This document shows positions 25,075 to 32,740 of a DNA stretch of 39,262 nt, one piece after another. Under the pieces are notes generated by a model. The model was not told the origin of the DNA. It searched no databases and saw only the letters and a list, made by a program, of their open reading frames with translations. Position 1 is the first letter of the stretch; every line of letters starts with the position of its first letter. Source of the stretch: DATKEG01 sp035544515 (GTDB lineage Bacteria > Acidobacteriota > Vicinamibacteria > Fen-336). A program made the position numbers and the translations under genes. Location of the stretch: the NCBI GenBank assembly GCA_035544515.1, contig DATKEG010000233.1, positions 1-39,262 of the forward strand, read 5' to 3'.

Positions 25075-25905
25075 TCACTGGACGCCCGTGTCGACGAGGC
25101 CGCCCCGGTCGCCGGTGTTGGCGTCTCCGAGAGCGGGGGCGAGACCTCCGCCGGTGATGGGGTCGCAGCCGCTGAAGCCGGCGCCGTCGGGCCCTCCGCC
25201 CGCCTGGCCGCCGCGCGTGCCGCAAGGCGCGGTGGTGACCGCGGTGGCGCGGGAGAGGACCGCCTCGACGACCTGCACGGACTGGTTGGACTGCCCGAAG
25301 ATCGTCCCCGCGCCGCCGCCGCTGAAGGGAGCGACGCCCTCGGCCACCAGGATCAGCGTGTCGTTGTCGAGGCCGTAGTCCCCGAGCAGCCCGTCGGGGC
25401 GCCGCTCGGTCGGACGCCGCACCCAGAGCGTGAACGCGCCGTTGACGTTCTGGCCGAAGATCGTCGACCGGTACTGGTGGGGCCCGGCGGCGCCCCCGTC
25501 GTCGAGGACGACGCCGTAACCCAAACCGTTGCCGCGCTCGTCGCACGCCCAGTTCTCGAAGTTGCGCGAGGGGTTGCCCCACTCGTCGTTGCGGCTCTGG
25601 GGAGCGGCGGCCCCGCCGCCGGCGCCGCCGGGGGCGGTGATCCCGTTCCAGGTGGCGGCCCGCACGGCGGGCATGACCTGGTTCCAGTCCATGCCCCGCA
25701 GCAGGGACTTGGCGGCGTGCAGGCCCGCTTCCGCGTTGTAGCGCGCCTGCTGGCTCCACCGGTAGTTGTTGGCGATCTGCAGCTCGGTGGAGGTCGTGGT
25801 GGCCAGCGTGAGGCCCAGGAAGGTCAGCAACAAGAGGGACAGGATGGCCAGGATCAGCGCGAACCCGCCCTGCGCGTCACGGTCCTCGACGGTCTTTGTG
25901 TGCAT
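25075..25905 (-). CDS. pilX: PilX-like minor pilin
   Basis: The 276-residue protein has a type III prepilin leader cleaved after Gly14 (AQGG before FALILAIL). The hydrophobic helix that follows lacks Glu at mature position 5 (Leu instead), as in PilX/GspK-like proteins that cap the priming complex. TSTELQIANNYRWSQQARYNAEAG, seen in parts after the helix, is the typical PilX region. The C-terminal third is rich in Gly and probably disordered; its cysteines may form disulphides. The ATG at 25905 is preceded by GGGAGGAG at good spacing. It lies 62 bp downstream of pilW and 74 bp upstream of pilY1. Confidence 0.88.
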   Translation of the reverse strand: MHTKTVEDRDAQGGFALILAILSLLLLTFLGLTLATTTSTELQIANNYRWSQQARYNAEAGLHAAKSLLRGMDWNQVMPAVRAATWNGITAPGGAGGGAAAPQSRNDEWGNPSRNFENWACDERGNGLGYGVVLDDGGAAGPHQYRSTIFGQNVNGAFTLWVRRPTERRPDGLLGDYGLDNDTLILVAEGVAPFSGGGAGTIFGQSNQSVQVVEAVLSRATAVTTAPCGTRGGQAGGGPDGAGFSGCDPITGGGLAPALGDANTGDRGGLVDTGVQ

Positions 25906-25967
25906 GGATTGACGCTCCTCCCGCGTCGCGAACCCCGGTCGAACCTGTTGCGTTCCCATGTCGTGCC

Positions 25968-27029
25968 TCAGCGCCACAGCGGCGTCGGCTGCTGGATGCT
26001 CAGCGCGGTCAGCGTCGAGCGCGGCGAGGCGGTGGCCGTGAGCTGGCCCCGGAGCGCCGCGCGCGCGCTGGGCGCGTCCGTCATGCCCTGGACGTTCTCG
26101 GCCTCGCTGCGGGCGGCCAGCGTCACCCGGACCTGGCTGATCAGGCTCCCTGGCGTGGCGGGCACGGTCACCGGCGCGCCGTCCACCCAGTTGGCCGCGA
26201 TCGTGGGATCGACGTCCGCGCGGACGTACTGGACCTGGAGGTTCTCGATGCCGCGGGCGATGGTCTGGAACCCCGCGGCGAAGTTGGCCGTGCTGCGGCG
26301 CTGGAGCACGGGCACGCCGTCGGCGTCGTCGCGGATGCGGTAGCGCACCACCTCCGCGAAGCTGACCTCCTGCACGCTGCACGGGCCCGTGGCGTTGCCC
26401 AGGCCGTCCGCGTTCGGCTGGCAGACGCCGCCGGGGACGTTCATGTCGCTCGAGTCGTTGTTGCCGGTGTTGAAGTTGAGCGCGTTGTGCTGCACGCCCG
26501 CGTCGCAGTTGTCGGCGCCGGTGTTGTTGGTCGTGGTGTCGGTCACGTTCATCACGGTCCAGGTGCCGTCGTCCATGATCAGGATGACCACGGTGTCGTC
26601 CGGGATCGTGCCCGTCGTCCGCATGAGCCGCACCTGGGTCGAGGACCCGCCGCCCGCGGTGTGACAGGCCGGCTCGTTGTCGCGCGCTCCGGTGTTGGTC
26701 ATCATCTCCAGCTCGTCCGTGACGTCGCCGTCCGGGCCCAGGGGCGCGCCGCCGTCGGGGCAGCCCGCGCAGGCATCGAGGCCGGGCGTGAACGTCTGGA
26801 TGAAGCTGGGCAGGCCGGAGCCCGCGTTCGCGACGTCGCGCAGGATCAGGTCCATGGCCACGCGGATGTTCTGCTGCCGGTCCGACAGCTCCGGCTCGCG
26901 GCGGAACGCCGTCTGCCCGCCCGCGATCAGGCCGTACATCGCGCCGCTGATCACCAGCGTGATGGTCATGGCGATCATCAGCTCGATGAGGCTGAACCCG
27001 CTCTCGCGGCCACGGCTCGACTGCTCCAT
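25968..27029 (-). CDS. pilW: PilW-like minor pilin
   Basis: The 353-residue protein carries a prepilin leader cleaved after Gly11 (GRESG before FSLIELMIAM), Glu at mature position 5, and a long hydrophobic helix. QNIRVAMDLILRDVANAGSG, seen in parts after it, is typical of PilW. The globular part holds an Asn/Thr-rich stretch (TDTTTNNTGADN) and several cysteines. It should belong to the minor-pilin complex that initiates pilus assembly with PilV, PilX, FimT and PilY1. ATG at 27029 was chosen over in-frame starts up to 27089: it has a strong Shine-Dalgarno (AGGGGAGAG) and gives a normal short leader. pilV ends 44 bp upstream. Confidence 0.9.
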   Translation of the reverse strand: MEQSSRGRESGFSLIELMIAMTITLVISGAMYGLIAGGQTAFRREPELSDRQQNIRVAMDLILRDVANAGSGLPSFIQTFTPGLDACAGCPDGGAPLGPDGDVTDELEMMTNTGARDNEPACHTAGGGSSTQVRLMRTTGTIPDDTVVILIMDDGTWTVMNVTDTTTNNTGADNCDAGVQHNALNFNTGNNDSSDMNVPGGVCQPNADGLGNATGPCSVQEVSFAEVVRYRIRDDADGVPVLQRRSTANFAAGFQTIARGIENLQVQYVRADVDPTIAANWVDGAPVTVPATPGSLISQVRVTLAARSEAENVQGMTDAPSARAALRGQLTATASPRSTLTALSIQQPTPLWR

Positions 27030-27073
27030 CGCTCTCCCCTTCACAAGCACGGGTGACATCGTGGAAGCGCCGC

Positions 27074-27535
27074 TCACGGGTTGGGACACCCGATGGTGGT
27101 CGAAGTGCAGCTGCGGATGATGGTGAAGTCCGCGCGCGACCGCGGCCCGGTCAGCGCCCCCGTGGCCTCGGAACGCACCTGGATGAAAAGGGTCTGGTTG
27201 TCGCCGGCGATGGCGCTGACCTGCCAGCGGGTGCGGATGAGCCCCACGCCCGGGAGGTTCTGCTCGTCGAAGAAGCCGGCGTCGTCGGCGGTCAGGTCGC
27301 CACCCACGACGAGCTGGTCGTAGGGGATCGCGGAGAGCCGCTCCATCTCCCGGCTGGCGATGGTGGCCGCCGCCGTGGCCTGGTTGCCCACGGTGTTCGA
27401 GCTGGCCGCCACCACCATCAGGTTCGCGACCGAGGCCACGCCCACGAGCAGGACCACGATGGCGACCATGGCCTCGACGAGGGTGAACCCGGCCTCGGAA
27501 CCGTTCGCGCGCGCCGCGCTCGTTGATCTGGTCAT
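27074..27535 (-). CDS. pilV: PilV-like minor pilin
   Basis: The 153-residue protein has a prepilin leader cleaved after Gly16 (GSEAG before FTLVEAMVA), Glu at mature position 5, and a hydrophobic helix continuing VVLLVGVASVANLMV. A short globular domain ends in two cysteines (SCTSTTIGC), a disulphide loop common in pilins. Size and position between FimT- and PilW-like genes indicate PilV. The ATG at 27535 has GGGAGAAG upstream. It is 14 bp after the fimT-like gene, so almost certainly co-transcribed with it. The open frame continues upstream without a plausible leader and that extension is rejected. Confidence 0.9.
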   Translation of the reverse strand: MTRSTSAARANGSEAGFTLVEAMVAIVVLLVGVASVANLMVVAASSNTVGNQATAAATIASREMERLSAIPYDQLVVGGDLTADDAGFFDEQNLPGVGLIRTRWQVSAIAGDNQTLFIQVRSEATGALTGPRSRADFTIIRSCTSTTIGCPNP

Positions 27536-27549
27536 CGCACTCTTCTCCC

Positions 27550-28188
27550 TCACTGCTGGAACCGCACGCGCCCGCCGGGCGTGACCGTCACGTCGCGGGT
27601 CAGGTTGGACCGCCGGTCGAGCAGGCAGATGGTCGAGCCGGTCCCCGTGGTGTGCACCGCGTTGACCGTGGCCCCGCCCACCACCGCGACGGCGGGGCAC
27701 ATCAGGCTCCCCCCCGTGGGATCGCACCAGGCTCCCAGCCGGTTGAACCGGAAGCCGCTGTCCGCCGGAGCGAAGCCGGTCACGGAAGGGCAATCCGCGC
27801 CGGCGAGCGCGAACTCGACGCCGTCGGGCAGCCGCCGCTGCGTGGATTGCTCGGCCTCCGGCGCCGTCATGTCGAGCGCCTGCCGGCCGCTGGCCTTCGG
27901 GAGGGACTGGTCGTCCTCGACGTGCGTCCAATACGTGGTCGCGTCCTCGACCACGAAGACGACGCCCATGTTCACGTTCTTCGCGATCGCGCGGTTGCGC
28001 GCCGCCTGGATGTCGCCCGCGACGGCGTGCGTGCCGGCGCGGATCTGGTAGGTTCGGAGGTAGCTGATGATCGCGGGCGCGGCCACGGCGCCGAGCAGCG
28101 CGATGATGCCGACCACCACCAGCAGCTCGACGAGCGTGAAGCCCGCGGCCGCGTGTGTCCCGTCCGTTCGCGGTCCTGTCTGCTTCAT
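27550..28188 (-). CDS. fimT: FimT/GspH-like minor pilin
   Basis: The 212-residue protein has a prepilin leader cleaved after Gly16 (HAAAG before FTLVELLVVV), Glu at mature position 5, and the helix IIALLGAVAAPAIISYL. The following GDIQAARNRAIAKN matches the FimT/GspH pattern. Its globular domain contains paired cysteines. FimT/GspH proteins prime pilus assembly, and some bind DNA for natural transformation; the latter cannot be judged here. The start at 28188 has AGGAG at good spacing; ATG-like codons further upstream would give an abnormal leader. It heads fimT-pilV-pilW-pilX-pilY1. The 87-bp gap after the kinase gene contains possible sigma-54 and sigma-70 promoter motifs. Confidence 0.9.
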   Translation of the reverse strand: MKQTGPRTDGTHAAAGFTLVELLVVVGIIALLGAVAAPAIISYLRTYQIRAGTHAVAGDIQAARNRAIAKNVNMGVVFVVEDATTYWTHVEDDQSLPKASGRQALDMTAPEAEQSTQRRLPDGVEFALAGADCPSVTGFAPADSGFRFNRLGAWCDPTGGSLMCPAVAVVGGATVNAVHTTGTGSTICLLDRRSNLTRDVTVTPGGRVRFQQ

Positions 28189-28203
28189 GTCGTACTCCTG
28201 TAG

Positions 28204-28218
28204 AGCAATAGGCGTACC
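28204..28218 (-). promoter_or_regulatory. Possible sigma-54 (-24/-12) promoter before the minor pilin genes
   Basis: On the minus strand GGTACGCCTATTGCT keeps the invariant GG-N10-GC spacing and matches most of the sigma-54 consensus (GG, ACG, TTGC and the final T). The response regulator at 17838-19208 is of the type that activates such promoters. The difficulty is position: the implied start (about 28193) lies downstream of the AGGAG that precedes the fimT ATG, leaving a leader of about five bases. Confidence 0.4.
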
Positions 28219-28234
28219 GTGGACATCCATGACC

Positions 28235-28240
28235 ATCCTA
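28235..28240 (-). promoter_or_regulatory. Possible sigma-70 -10 element before the minor pilin genes
   Basis: TAGGAT on the minus strand is the same hexamer seen before typA and the TPR gene. A transcript from it would start near 28228 and include the fimT Shine-Dalgarno, which the sigma-54 candidate does not. No clear -35 is visible. Confidence 0.35.
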
Positions 28241-28275
28241 AGTACCTATGTGGAAGCGATTTACGGCGGTGGCCG

Positions 28276-29646
28276 TCACCCTTCCCGGTCCGCGACCGAG
28301 GGCCCGTTTGTAACCGTCGGTAACGGCTGCTCCGAGATCAAGGGCAGCCGAACGGTGGCGGCGAGGCCGCGGGGCGCCCGATCGCCCAGGACCAGCTCCC
28401 CCTGGTGCAGGCGTACGATCTTGAGCGCCGTCGCCAGGCCCAGCCCCAGGCCCCCGGCCTTCGTGGTGAAGAACGGCCGCAGCGTGCCGCGCACGCTGGC
28501 GGGCATCCCCGGACCATCGTCGGCGACCACCACGGCGAGGCGGCCGCCGTCGACGCGCCAGTCGATCCAGACGTGGCCTCCCGGCCCGGCGGCCTGGCGC
28601 GCGTTGCGGACGAGGTTCTCGAACGCGTGCTCGAGCAGGTCTTCGTCGGCGCGGAGGTCCACCTCGCCGCCCTCGCGCAACACGATGCGGGCGCCCGGCC
28701 CGTCGGACTCGTGAGCGGCCACGCGCGCGAGCATCCGCGAGACGGAGAACGTGCCGAGGTTCAGCGTCTCGCGCTTGATGAAGTCCATGAACCGGCGGAT
28801 GAGCGTGACCAGGCTCTCGCACTCCTGCTTGATGCGGCCGGCGGCCTCGCTCGCCGCGGCCGTGGCGCCCTCCTGCTCCGCCAGGCGCGCGTAGCCGAGG
28901 ATCGTGTTCAGCCCGTTGCGCACCTCGTGGACCATGCCCGCGGTCAGCTCACCCGCCCGGACCATGGCGTCGCGGTCCCGCAGCTCCTCCTCCATCCTTT
29001 GCCGCTCGGACTGGTGCAACCTGACCTGGGCCTGGCCCTGGTCCCGCAGCCGCTCGAGCGCGGTGTGGTAGGCGTCGAGGACGCGCGGCGGGGCCGAGAC
29101 GGTCCGCTCGCGCACGGGTAGCACGGCCATCACGCCGGCCAGGAGCAGCGCCAGGAGCGTCGCCGCGTGGCCGAGCAGCAGGCGCCGCTGCTCGCGCATC
29201 GCCTCCACGAGCTCGGGCGCGGGCACGGCCAGCCGCAACACGACGCTCTCCTTCCCCGCCTGCAGACCGGCGTAGAGGAGCAGGCGCGACTCGGACTCCG
29301 CCACCGGCCCCACGACGAGGACACGGCCGGTGCGCAGGCTCGAGACGTCAGCCGGCCGGGGCCAGTGCACGATCGGTGCCGCCGCCGGATATCCCGCCAG
29401 ACGACGGCCGTCGGCCGCGAACACCTCGGCCGTGGTCGCATGGACGGCGCGCAGGGCCCGGTCGAGCGCGCCGTGCCACGGCGGCGCGCCGGCGGCGAGG
29501 AAGGCCGTGACCTCGGGCCGCACGGCGCGGAACTCCGCCTCGAGGGCCGCTTTCGCGCGCTCGCGCCGCAACGCCTGCCCCTGCAGCGCGCCGCCCAGGC
29601 TCTGCACTTCGATCACGCCCGCGGCGATCACCGCGGCGCCCGTCAT
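28276..29646 (-). CDS. Membrane sensor histidine kinase (possible PilS-like)
   Basis: The ~456-residue protein has two hydrophobic segments (about residues 3-20 and 158-178) that bracket a ~135-residue, probably periplasmic sensor region. A coiled-coil linker is followed by the HisKA domain with His240 in GMVHEVRNGLNTILGYA. The ATPase domain has the N box ENLVRNARQA (343-352), G1 DDGPGMP (376-382) and G2 GGLGLGLATA (398-407). It should autophosphorylate His240 and pass phosphate to a response regulator not encoded next to it. The only one in the window is at 17838-19208. ATG at 29646 is used; a TTG at 29682, overlapping the pilD end, would add a cytoplasmic N-terminus before the first helix and is a real alternative. 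Confidence 0.9.
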   Translation of the reverse strand: MTGAAVIAAGVIEVQSLGGALQGQALRRERAKAALEAEFRAVRPEVTAFLAAGAPPWHGALDRALRAVHATTAEVFAADGRRLAGYPAAAPIVHWPRPADVSSLRTGRVLVVGPVAESESRLLLYAGLQAGKESVVLRLAVPAPELVEAMREQRRLLLGHAATLLALLLAGVMAVLPVRERTVSAPPRVLDAYHTALERLRDQGQAQVRLHQSERQRMEEELRDRDAMVRAGELTAGMVHEVRNGLNTILGYARLAEQEGATAAASEAAGRIKQECESLVTLIRRFMDFIKRETLNLGTFSVSRMLARVAAHESDGPGARIVLREGGEVDLRADEDLLEHAFENLVRNARQAAGPGGHVWIDWRVDGGRLAVVVADDGPGMPASVRGTLRPFFTTKAGGLGLGLATALKIVRLHQGELVLGDRAPRGLAATVRLPLISEQPLPTVTNGPSVADREG

Positions 29647-29671
29647 CAGGCGCAGGGGCGACCGGCTCAGC

Positions 29672-30478
29672 TCAGAGAGCAAGCAGTCCCCGGTACCAGG
29701 CCAGGAGCGGCTCCCCCACGAATACGACGGCGATGCCGGCCAGGCCGAGGAACGTTCCCAGCGGCAGCTTGTGCTGGCTGGTGCGCCCGCCGAAGAGCAT
29801 GAGCGAGACACCGACGGCCGTTCCCATCACGCTCGCCAGGAAGACCGTCAGCAGCATCCCTTGCCAGCCGAGGAACGCGCCCAGCATGGCCGTCATCTTC
29901 CAGTCGCCCTCCCCCAGCGCGTCGACGCGGCGGAAGCGCTTCCAGGCCAGCGCGATGGCCATGAGCGCGAGGTAACCGCCGGCGGCGGCGGCCAGGGCAC
30001 CCGGTGCCGTCGGCGGGCCGGGCAGCAGGCTCGCGAGAAGGCCCAGGAGGATGAAGGGCTTCGTGATGAGGTCCGGGAGGATCTGCCACTCGAGGTCGAC
30101 GAGGCTCAGCACGATGAGAGCCGTCACGAGCGCCATCATGGCCAGGGTGCGCGGCGTGGGTCCCATGAGCTCGGCCAGTGCGAGGTAGGCGAGGCCGTTG
30201 GCGGCCTCGACGAGCGGGTAGCGCACCGAGATCGGCGCTCGGCACCGGCGGCAACGCCCGCGCAGGAGCAGGTAGCTCAGCACCGGCACGTTGTCCCAGG
30301 GCCGGATGCGCGCGCCACAGCGCGGACAGCTCGAGGGCGGCCGGCCGACCGACTCCTTCCGCGGCAGCCGGTGGATGCAGACGTTGGCGAAGCTGCCGAC
30401 GATGAGACCCAGGACGAGGGCGCCCCATTCCCAGAAAGGCGATTCCAGAAACGGCGAAAGGAGCAGGTCTCCGATCAT
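29672..30478 (-). CDS. pilD: Type IV prepilin peptidase / N-methyltransferase
   Basis: This inner-membrane aspartic protease removes prepilin leaders and N-methylates the new N-terminus of pilins, including those encoded downstream. The 268-residue protein has the N-terminal GSFANVCIHRLPR motif, a cytoplasmic loop with paired cysteines (CPRCGARI and CRRCRAPI, the zinc-binding CxxC pairs), and about seven transmembrane helices. Both catalytic aspartates are in expected context: DLEWQILPDLITKP and ALGEGDWKM. It is the first gene of the minus-strand pilus run, divergent from the glycan cluster. The kinase gene follows at once. A promoter with TTGACT and GAAGAT lies just upstream. Confidence 0.96.
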   Translation of the reverse strand: MIGDLLLSPFLESPFWEWGALVLGLIVGSFANVCIHRLPRKESVGRPPSSCPRCGARIRPWDNVPVLSYLLLRGRCRRCRAPISVRYPLVEAANGLAYLALAELMGPTPRTLAMMALVTALIVLSLVDLEWQILPDLITKPFILLGLLASLLPGPPTAPGALAAAAGGYLALMAIALAWKRFRRVDALGEGDWKMTAMLGAFLGWQGMLLTVFLASVMGTAVGVSLMLFGGRTSQHKLPLGTFLGLAGIAVVFVGEPLLAWYRGLLAL

Positions 30479-30492
30479 CCGAAGTCCGGGCG

Positions 30493-30521
30493 ATCTTCCC
30501 GCTCCGCGCAGGCGGAGTCAA
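30493..30521 (-). promoter_or_regulatory. Promoter of pilD with an internal inverted repeat
   Basis: On the minus strand TTGACT (30521-30516) and GAAGAT (30498-30493) are 17 bases apart. The spacer contains part of an inverted repeat, CTCCGC-GCAG-GCGGAG (30502-30517), that could be an operator. The implied leader to the pilD ATG is about eight bases. Confidence 0.45.
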
Positions 30522-30532
30522 GGAGACCGCAG

Positions 30533-30538
30533 TATCAT
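30533..30538 (+). promoter_or_regulatory. Possible -10 element of the glycan cluster
   Basis: TATCAT matches TATAAT at 5 of 6 positions and ends eight bases before the ATG of the first gene of the cluster, again implying a very short leader. No -35 is evident at the right distance. Confidence 0.35.
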
Positions 30539-30546
30539 CCGCGCGG

Positions 30547-32691
30547 ATGCCGGACGCACGGACTTCGCCGTCTCGGCCTGCGCACCGGTTGCTCGGGCCG
30601 CCTTCGGGCCGGTTCCGCCTCGCCCGCCGGCTCGATCCCACCGTCCTGCTGATCGTCACCGGCATCGCGGTGGCCACGCTCTTCGTGGGGGCGATGCTCG
30701 CGGCGACCGACGGCCACTTCGTCCCCCAGGTCGTGGACCTGTACGTGATCGGCCAATACGCCCGCGCCATGGCCGAGGGCCACCCCTTCCAGTACAACGC
30801 GGGCGAGCCGCCGTCCATGGGCGCGACGAGCCTCCTGCACACCGCGTGGCTCGCGGCCGGCCACGCCGCCGGCTTCCGCGGCGAGTGGCTGGTCGCCTTC
30901 GCCGTGGCCACGGGGATCGCGCTCTACCTCGGCACCGTGGCGCTGGCGCGACGTCTCGGCCGGCGGCTCGGGGGCGAGCGGGAGGGTCTGCTCGCGGGCG
31001 CGCTCGTGGCCCTCGGTGGACCGGTCGTCTGGGGATTCCTCTACGGCTCGGACATCGCGCTCTTCCTGTTCCTCTGCCTGTGGCTGCTCGAGCGGATGGT
31101 GGCGGCGTGGGCCACGGGCGCGGTGGGAGGTGCCGTGGTCGCCGGCACCCTCGTCGCCCTGGCGCGGCCGGAAGGGCTGCTGCTGGCGATGGCGCTGGGC
31201 CTCGCCTGGACGCTGGGTTCCGGGCGGACTCGCCGCCACGCGCTCGTCTGGGTGCCCACCGCGGCCGGGCTGGCGCTGCTGCTCGCGATGCGTCTTGTGA
31301 CCGGGACGTGGATCGGCAGCTCCGTGGCGGACAAGTCCCTCGTCGCGAGCTACGGTATCGTCGCGACCGCGGGTGCCGTCGCCGACTACGCGATCGACGT
31401 GGTGCGCGGCCTGCTGCTCGGGTTCTACCCCTCCCAGACGCCGGTCGGCTTCAATCGGGGCTGGGCCTCGCTGTACTTCCCGCCGCTGGGCCTCGTTCTC
31501 GTCCTCGTCGCGCTCGTCCACGGCCGGGCGCCGGAGCGCCGCGCGGCGCGATGGTGGGCGGGGTCCGTGGCGGCGGTGGCCCTGGCCCTGTCGCCCAACC
31601 TCTTCCTCGGGGTCCAGTTCAATCGCTACGTGCTCTGGGCCGTGCCCGGCCTGCTGGTGCTGGTCGCGGTGGGACTCGGTGCCCTGACGCGCCTTCTCTC
31701 CGGCGGCGACCCGCCGCTCGAGCGAAGCCTCTTCCGCGCGGGCGCGGGCCTGTTCATCGCCCTGGGCGCGCTCTCGACCGTCCGGTTCGCCGTGATCTAC
31801 GGCGACATGGCGGGGGAGGTGTACCGGCGCGACGTGGCCGCCGCCGAGTGGATCACGCGCCACCTGCCGCGGGGCGCGGGCATGGCCAACCTGGCCACGA
31901 GCGTCGAGTACCTGACCGGCCACCGCAACCTGAACCTGCACGGTGTCACGAGCCCGGCGTTCTTCGGCGGGCGCGCCACCGAGCGCGACGCGGGCTCGCT
32001 CGCGGGCCTGGCGCGCCTGAGCGCCGCCCAGAGGCCGCCCTACCTCATCACCACGCGCTCGGCCGTGGAGGGCAGCGCGACCGTCCGCGCGATCGTGGAC
32101 GGACCGCCGCTGTTCCGGACCGCCAGCGGCGGCGACGAGATCGAGATCTACCGCGTCCGCTACGACCTCGTGGGCACGGGCGCCGCGCATCACCTGCCCC
32201 AGACCGCCGCGGCCGTGGCCGGCCTGCGCGAGGTCGACCGGCTCAACGTCGGGGACGCGCGCGACGAGGCGGCCCATCGCTACCGTGTCCGCTCGCGCCT
32301 GGGCAGGGCCGCGCTCGGCGCCACCGTGCGCGTGGAGAGCTACGCCACCGGTGCGCGCGTGGCGGACACCGGTCGCGCCGTCCTGGGCAGCGAGGCGTTC
32401 GACGTACGGACCACACCCGGGCGTGACCTCGTGCTCGTGCTGCGCACGGCCCCGGCGCTGGAGGCGACCGTGCTGCGGCTCGGGGCCGGCAGCGTGGTCG
32501 AGCTGGACTTCCCGGAAGCCGCCCTGGCCGTCAAGGCCGACGGGCGCCCGGCCGGGGACGTCCGCCGGCGGCCGGCGGCCGGCTGGGACGAATGGGTCCT
32601 GCGCCTGCCCGGCTCCCTCCTCCGCAGCGAGCGCACCCGGCTCGAGATCGCGGGCCGTTACGCATCCTTTTATTACTGGGCGTACCAGTGA
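30547..32691 (+). CDS. GT-C-like polytopic membrane protein (probable glycosyltransferase)
   Basis: The 714-residue protein has a basic N-terminus, about ten transmembrane helices in the first ~430 residues and a soluble, probably periplasmic C-terminal domain (about 430-714). The first large loop holds the pattern QVVDLYVIGQYARAMAEGHP, then FQYNAGEPPSMGATSLLHT. That resembles the acidic-residue loop of the PMT/ArnT-like GT-C superfamily, whose members transfer sugars from polyprenyl-phosphate donors. The likely role is sugar transfer at the outer face of the inner membrane; donor and acceptor are unknown. It heads the plus-strand glycan cluster, 50 bp before the GDP-fucose synthase gene. A reverse-strand frame of similar length overlaps it but has no family features. 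Confidence 0.78.
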   Translation: MPDARTSPSRPAHRLLGPPSGRFRLARRLDPTVLLIVTGIAVATLFVGAMLAATDGHFVPQVVDLYVIGQYARAMAEGHPFQYNAGEPPSMGATSLLHTAWLAAGHAAGFRGEWLVAFAVATGIALYLGTVALARRLGRRLGGEREGLLAGALVALGGPVVWGFLYGSDIALFLFLCLWLLERMVAAWATGAVGGAVVAGTLVALARPEGLLLAMALGLAWTLGSGRTRRHALVWVPTAAGLALLLAMRLVTGTWIGSSVADKSLVASYGIVATAGAVADYAIDVVRGLLLGFYPSQTPVGFNRGWASLYFPPLGLVLVLVALVHGRAPERRAARWWAGSVAAVALALSPNLFLGVQFNRYVLWAVPGLLVLVAVGLGALTRLLSGGDPPLERSLFRAGAGLFIALGALSTVRFAVIYGDMAGEVYRRDVAAAEWITRHLPRGAGMANLATSVEYLTGHRNLNLHGVTSPAFFGGRATERDAGSLAGLARLSAAQRPPYLITTRSAVEGSATVRAIVDGPPLFRTASGGDEIEIYRVRYDLVGTGAAHHLPQTAAAVAGLREVDRLNVGDARDEAAHRYRVRSRLGRAALGATVRVESYATGARVADTGRAVLGSEAFDVRTTPGRDLVLVLRTAPALEATVLRLGAGSVVELDFPEAALAVKADGRPAGDVRRRPAAGWDEWVLRLPGSLLRSERTRLEIAGRYASFYYWAYQ

Positions 32692-32718
32692 GGCGCGTTG
32701 CCGCCGCCGGGGCCGGCA

Positions 32719-32727
32719 TGGTAAGGT
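32719..32727 (+). promoter_or_regulatory. Extended -10 element before fcl
   Basis: TGGTAAGGT fits TGnTAnnnT and closely resembles the tat promoter's TGGTAAGAT. It lies 13 bases before the ATG at 32741. It may allow transcription of fcl and later genes separately from the first gene of the cluster. Confidence 0.4.
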
Positions 32728-32740
32728 CGCCTGGCTTCGG

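Noticed and set aside
17601..30546. tRNA or small RNA gene in the intergenic gaps
   Set aside because: I looked for cloverleaf-like arms and conserved T-arm sequence by eye in the longer gaps and saw none. A covariance search would be needed to exclude small RNAs.
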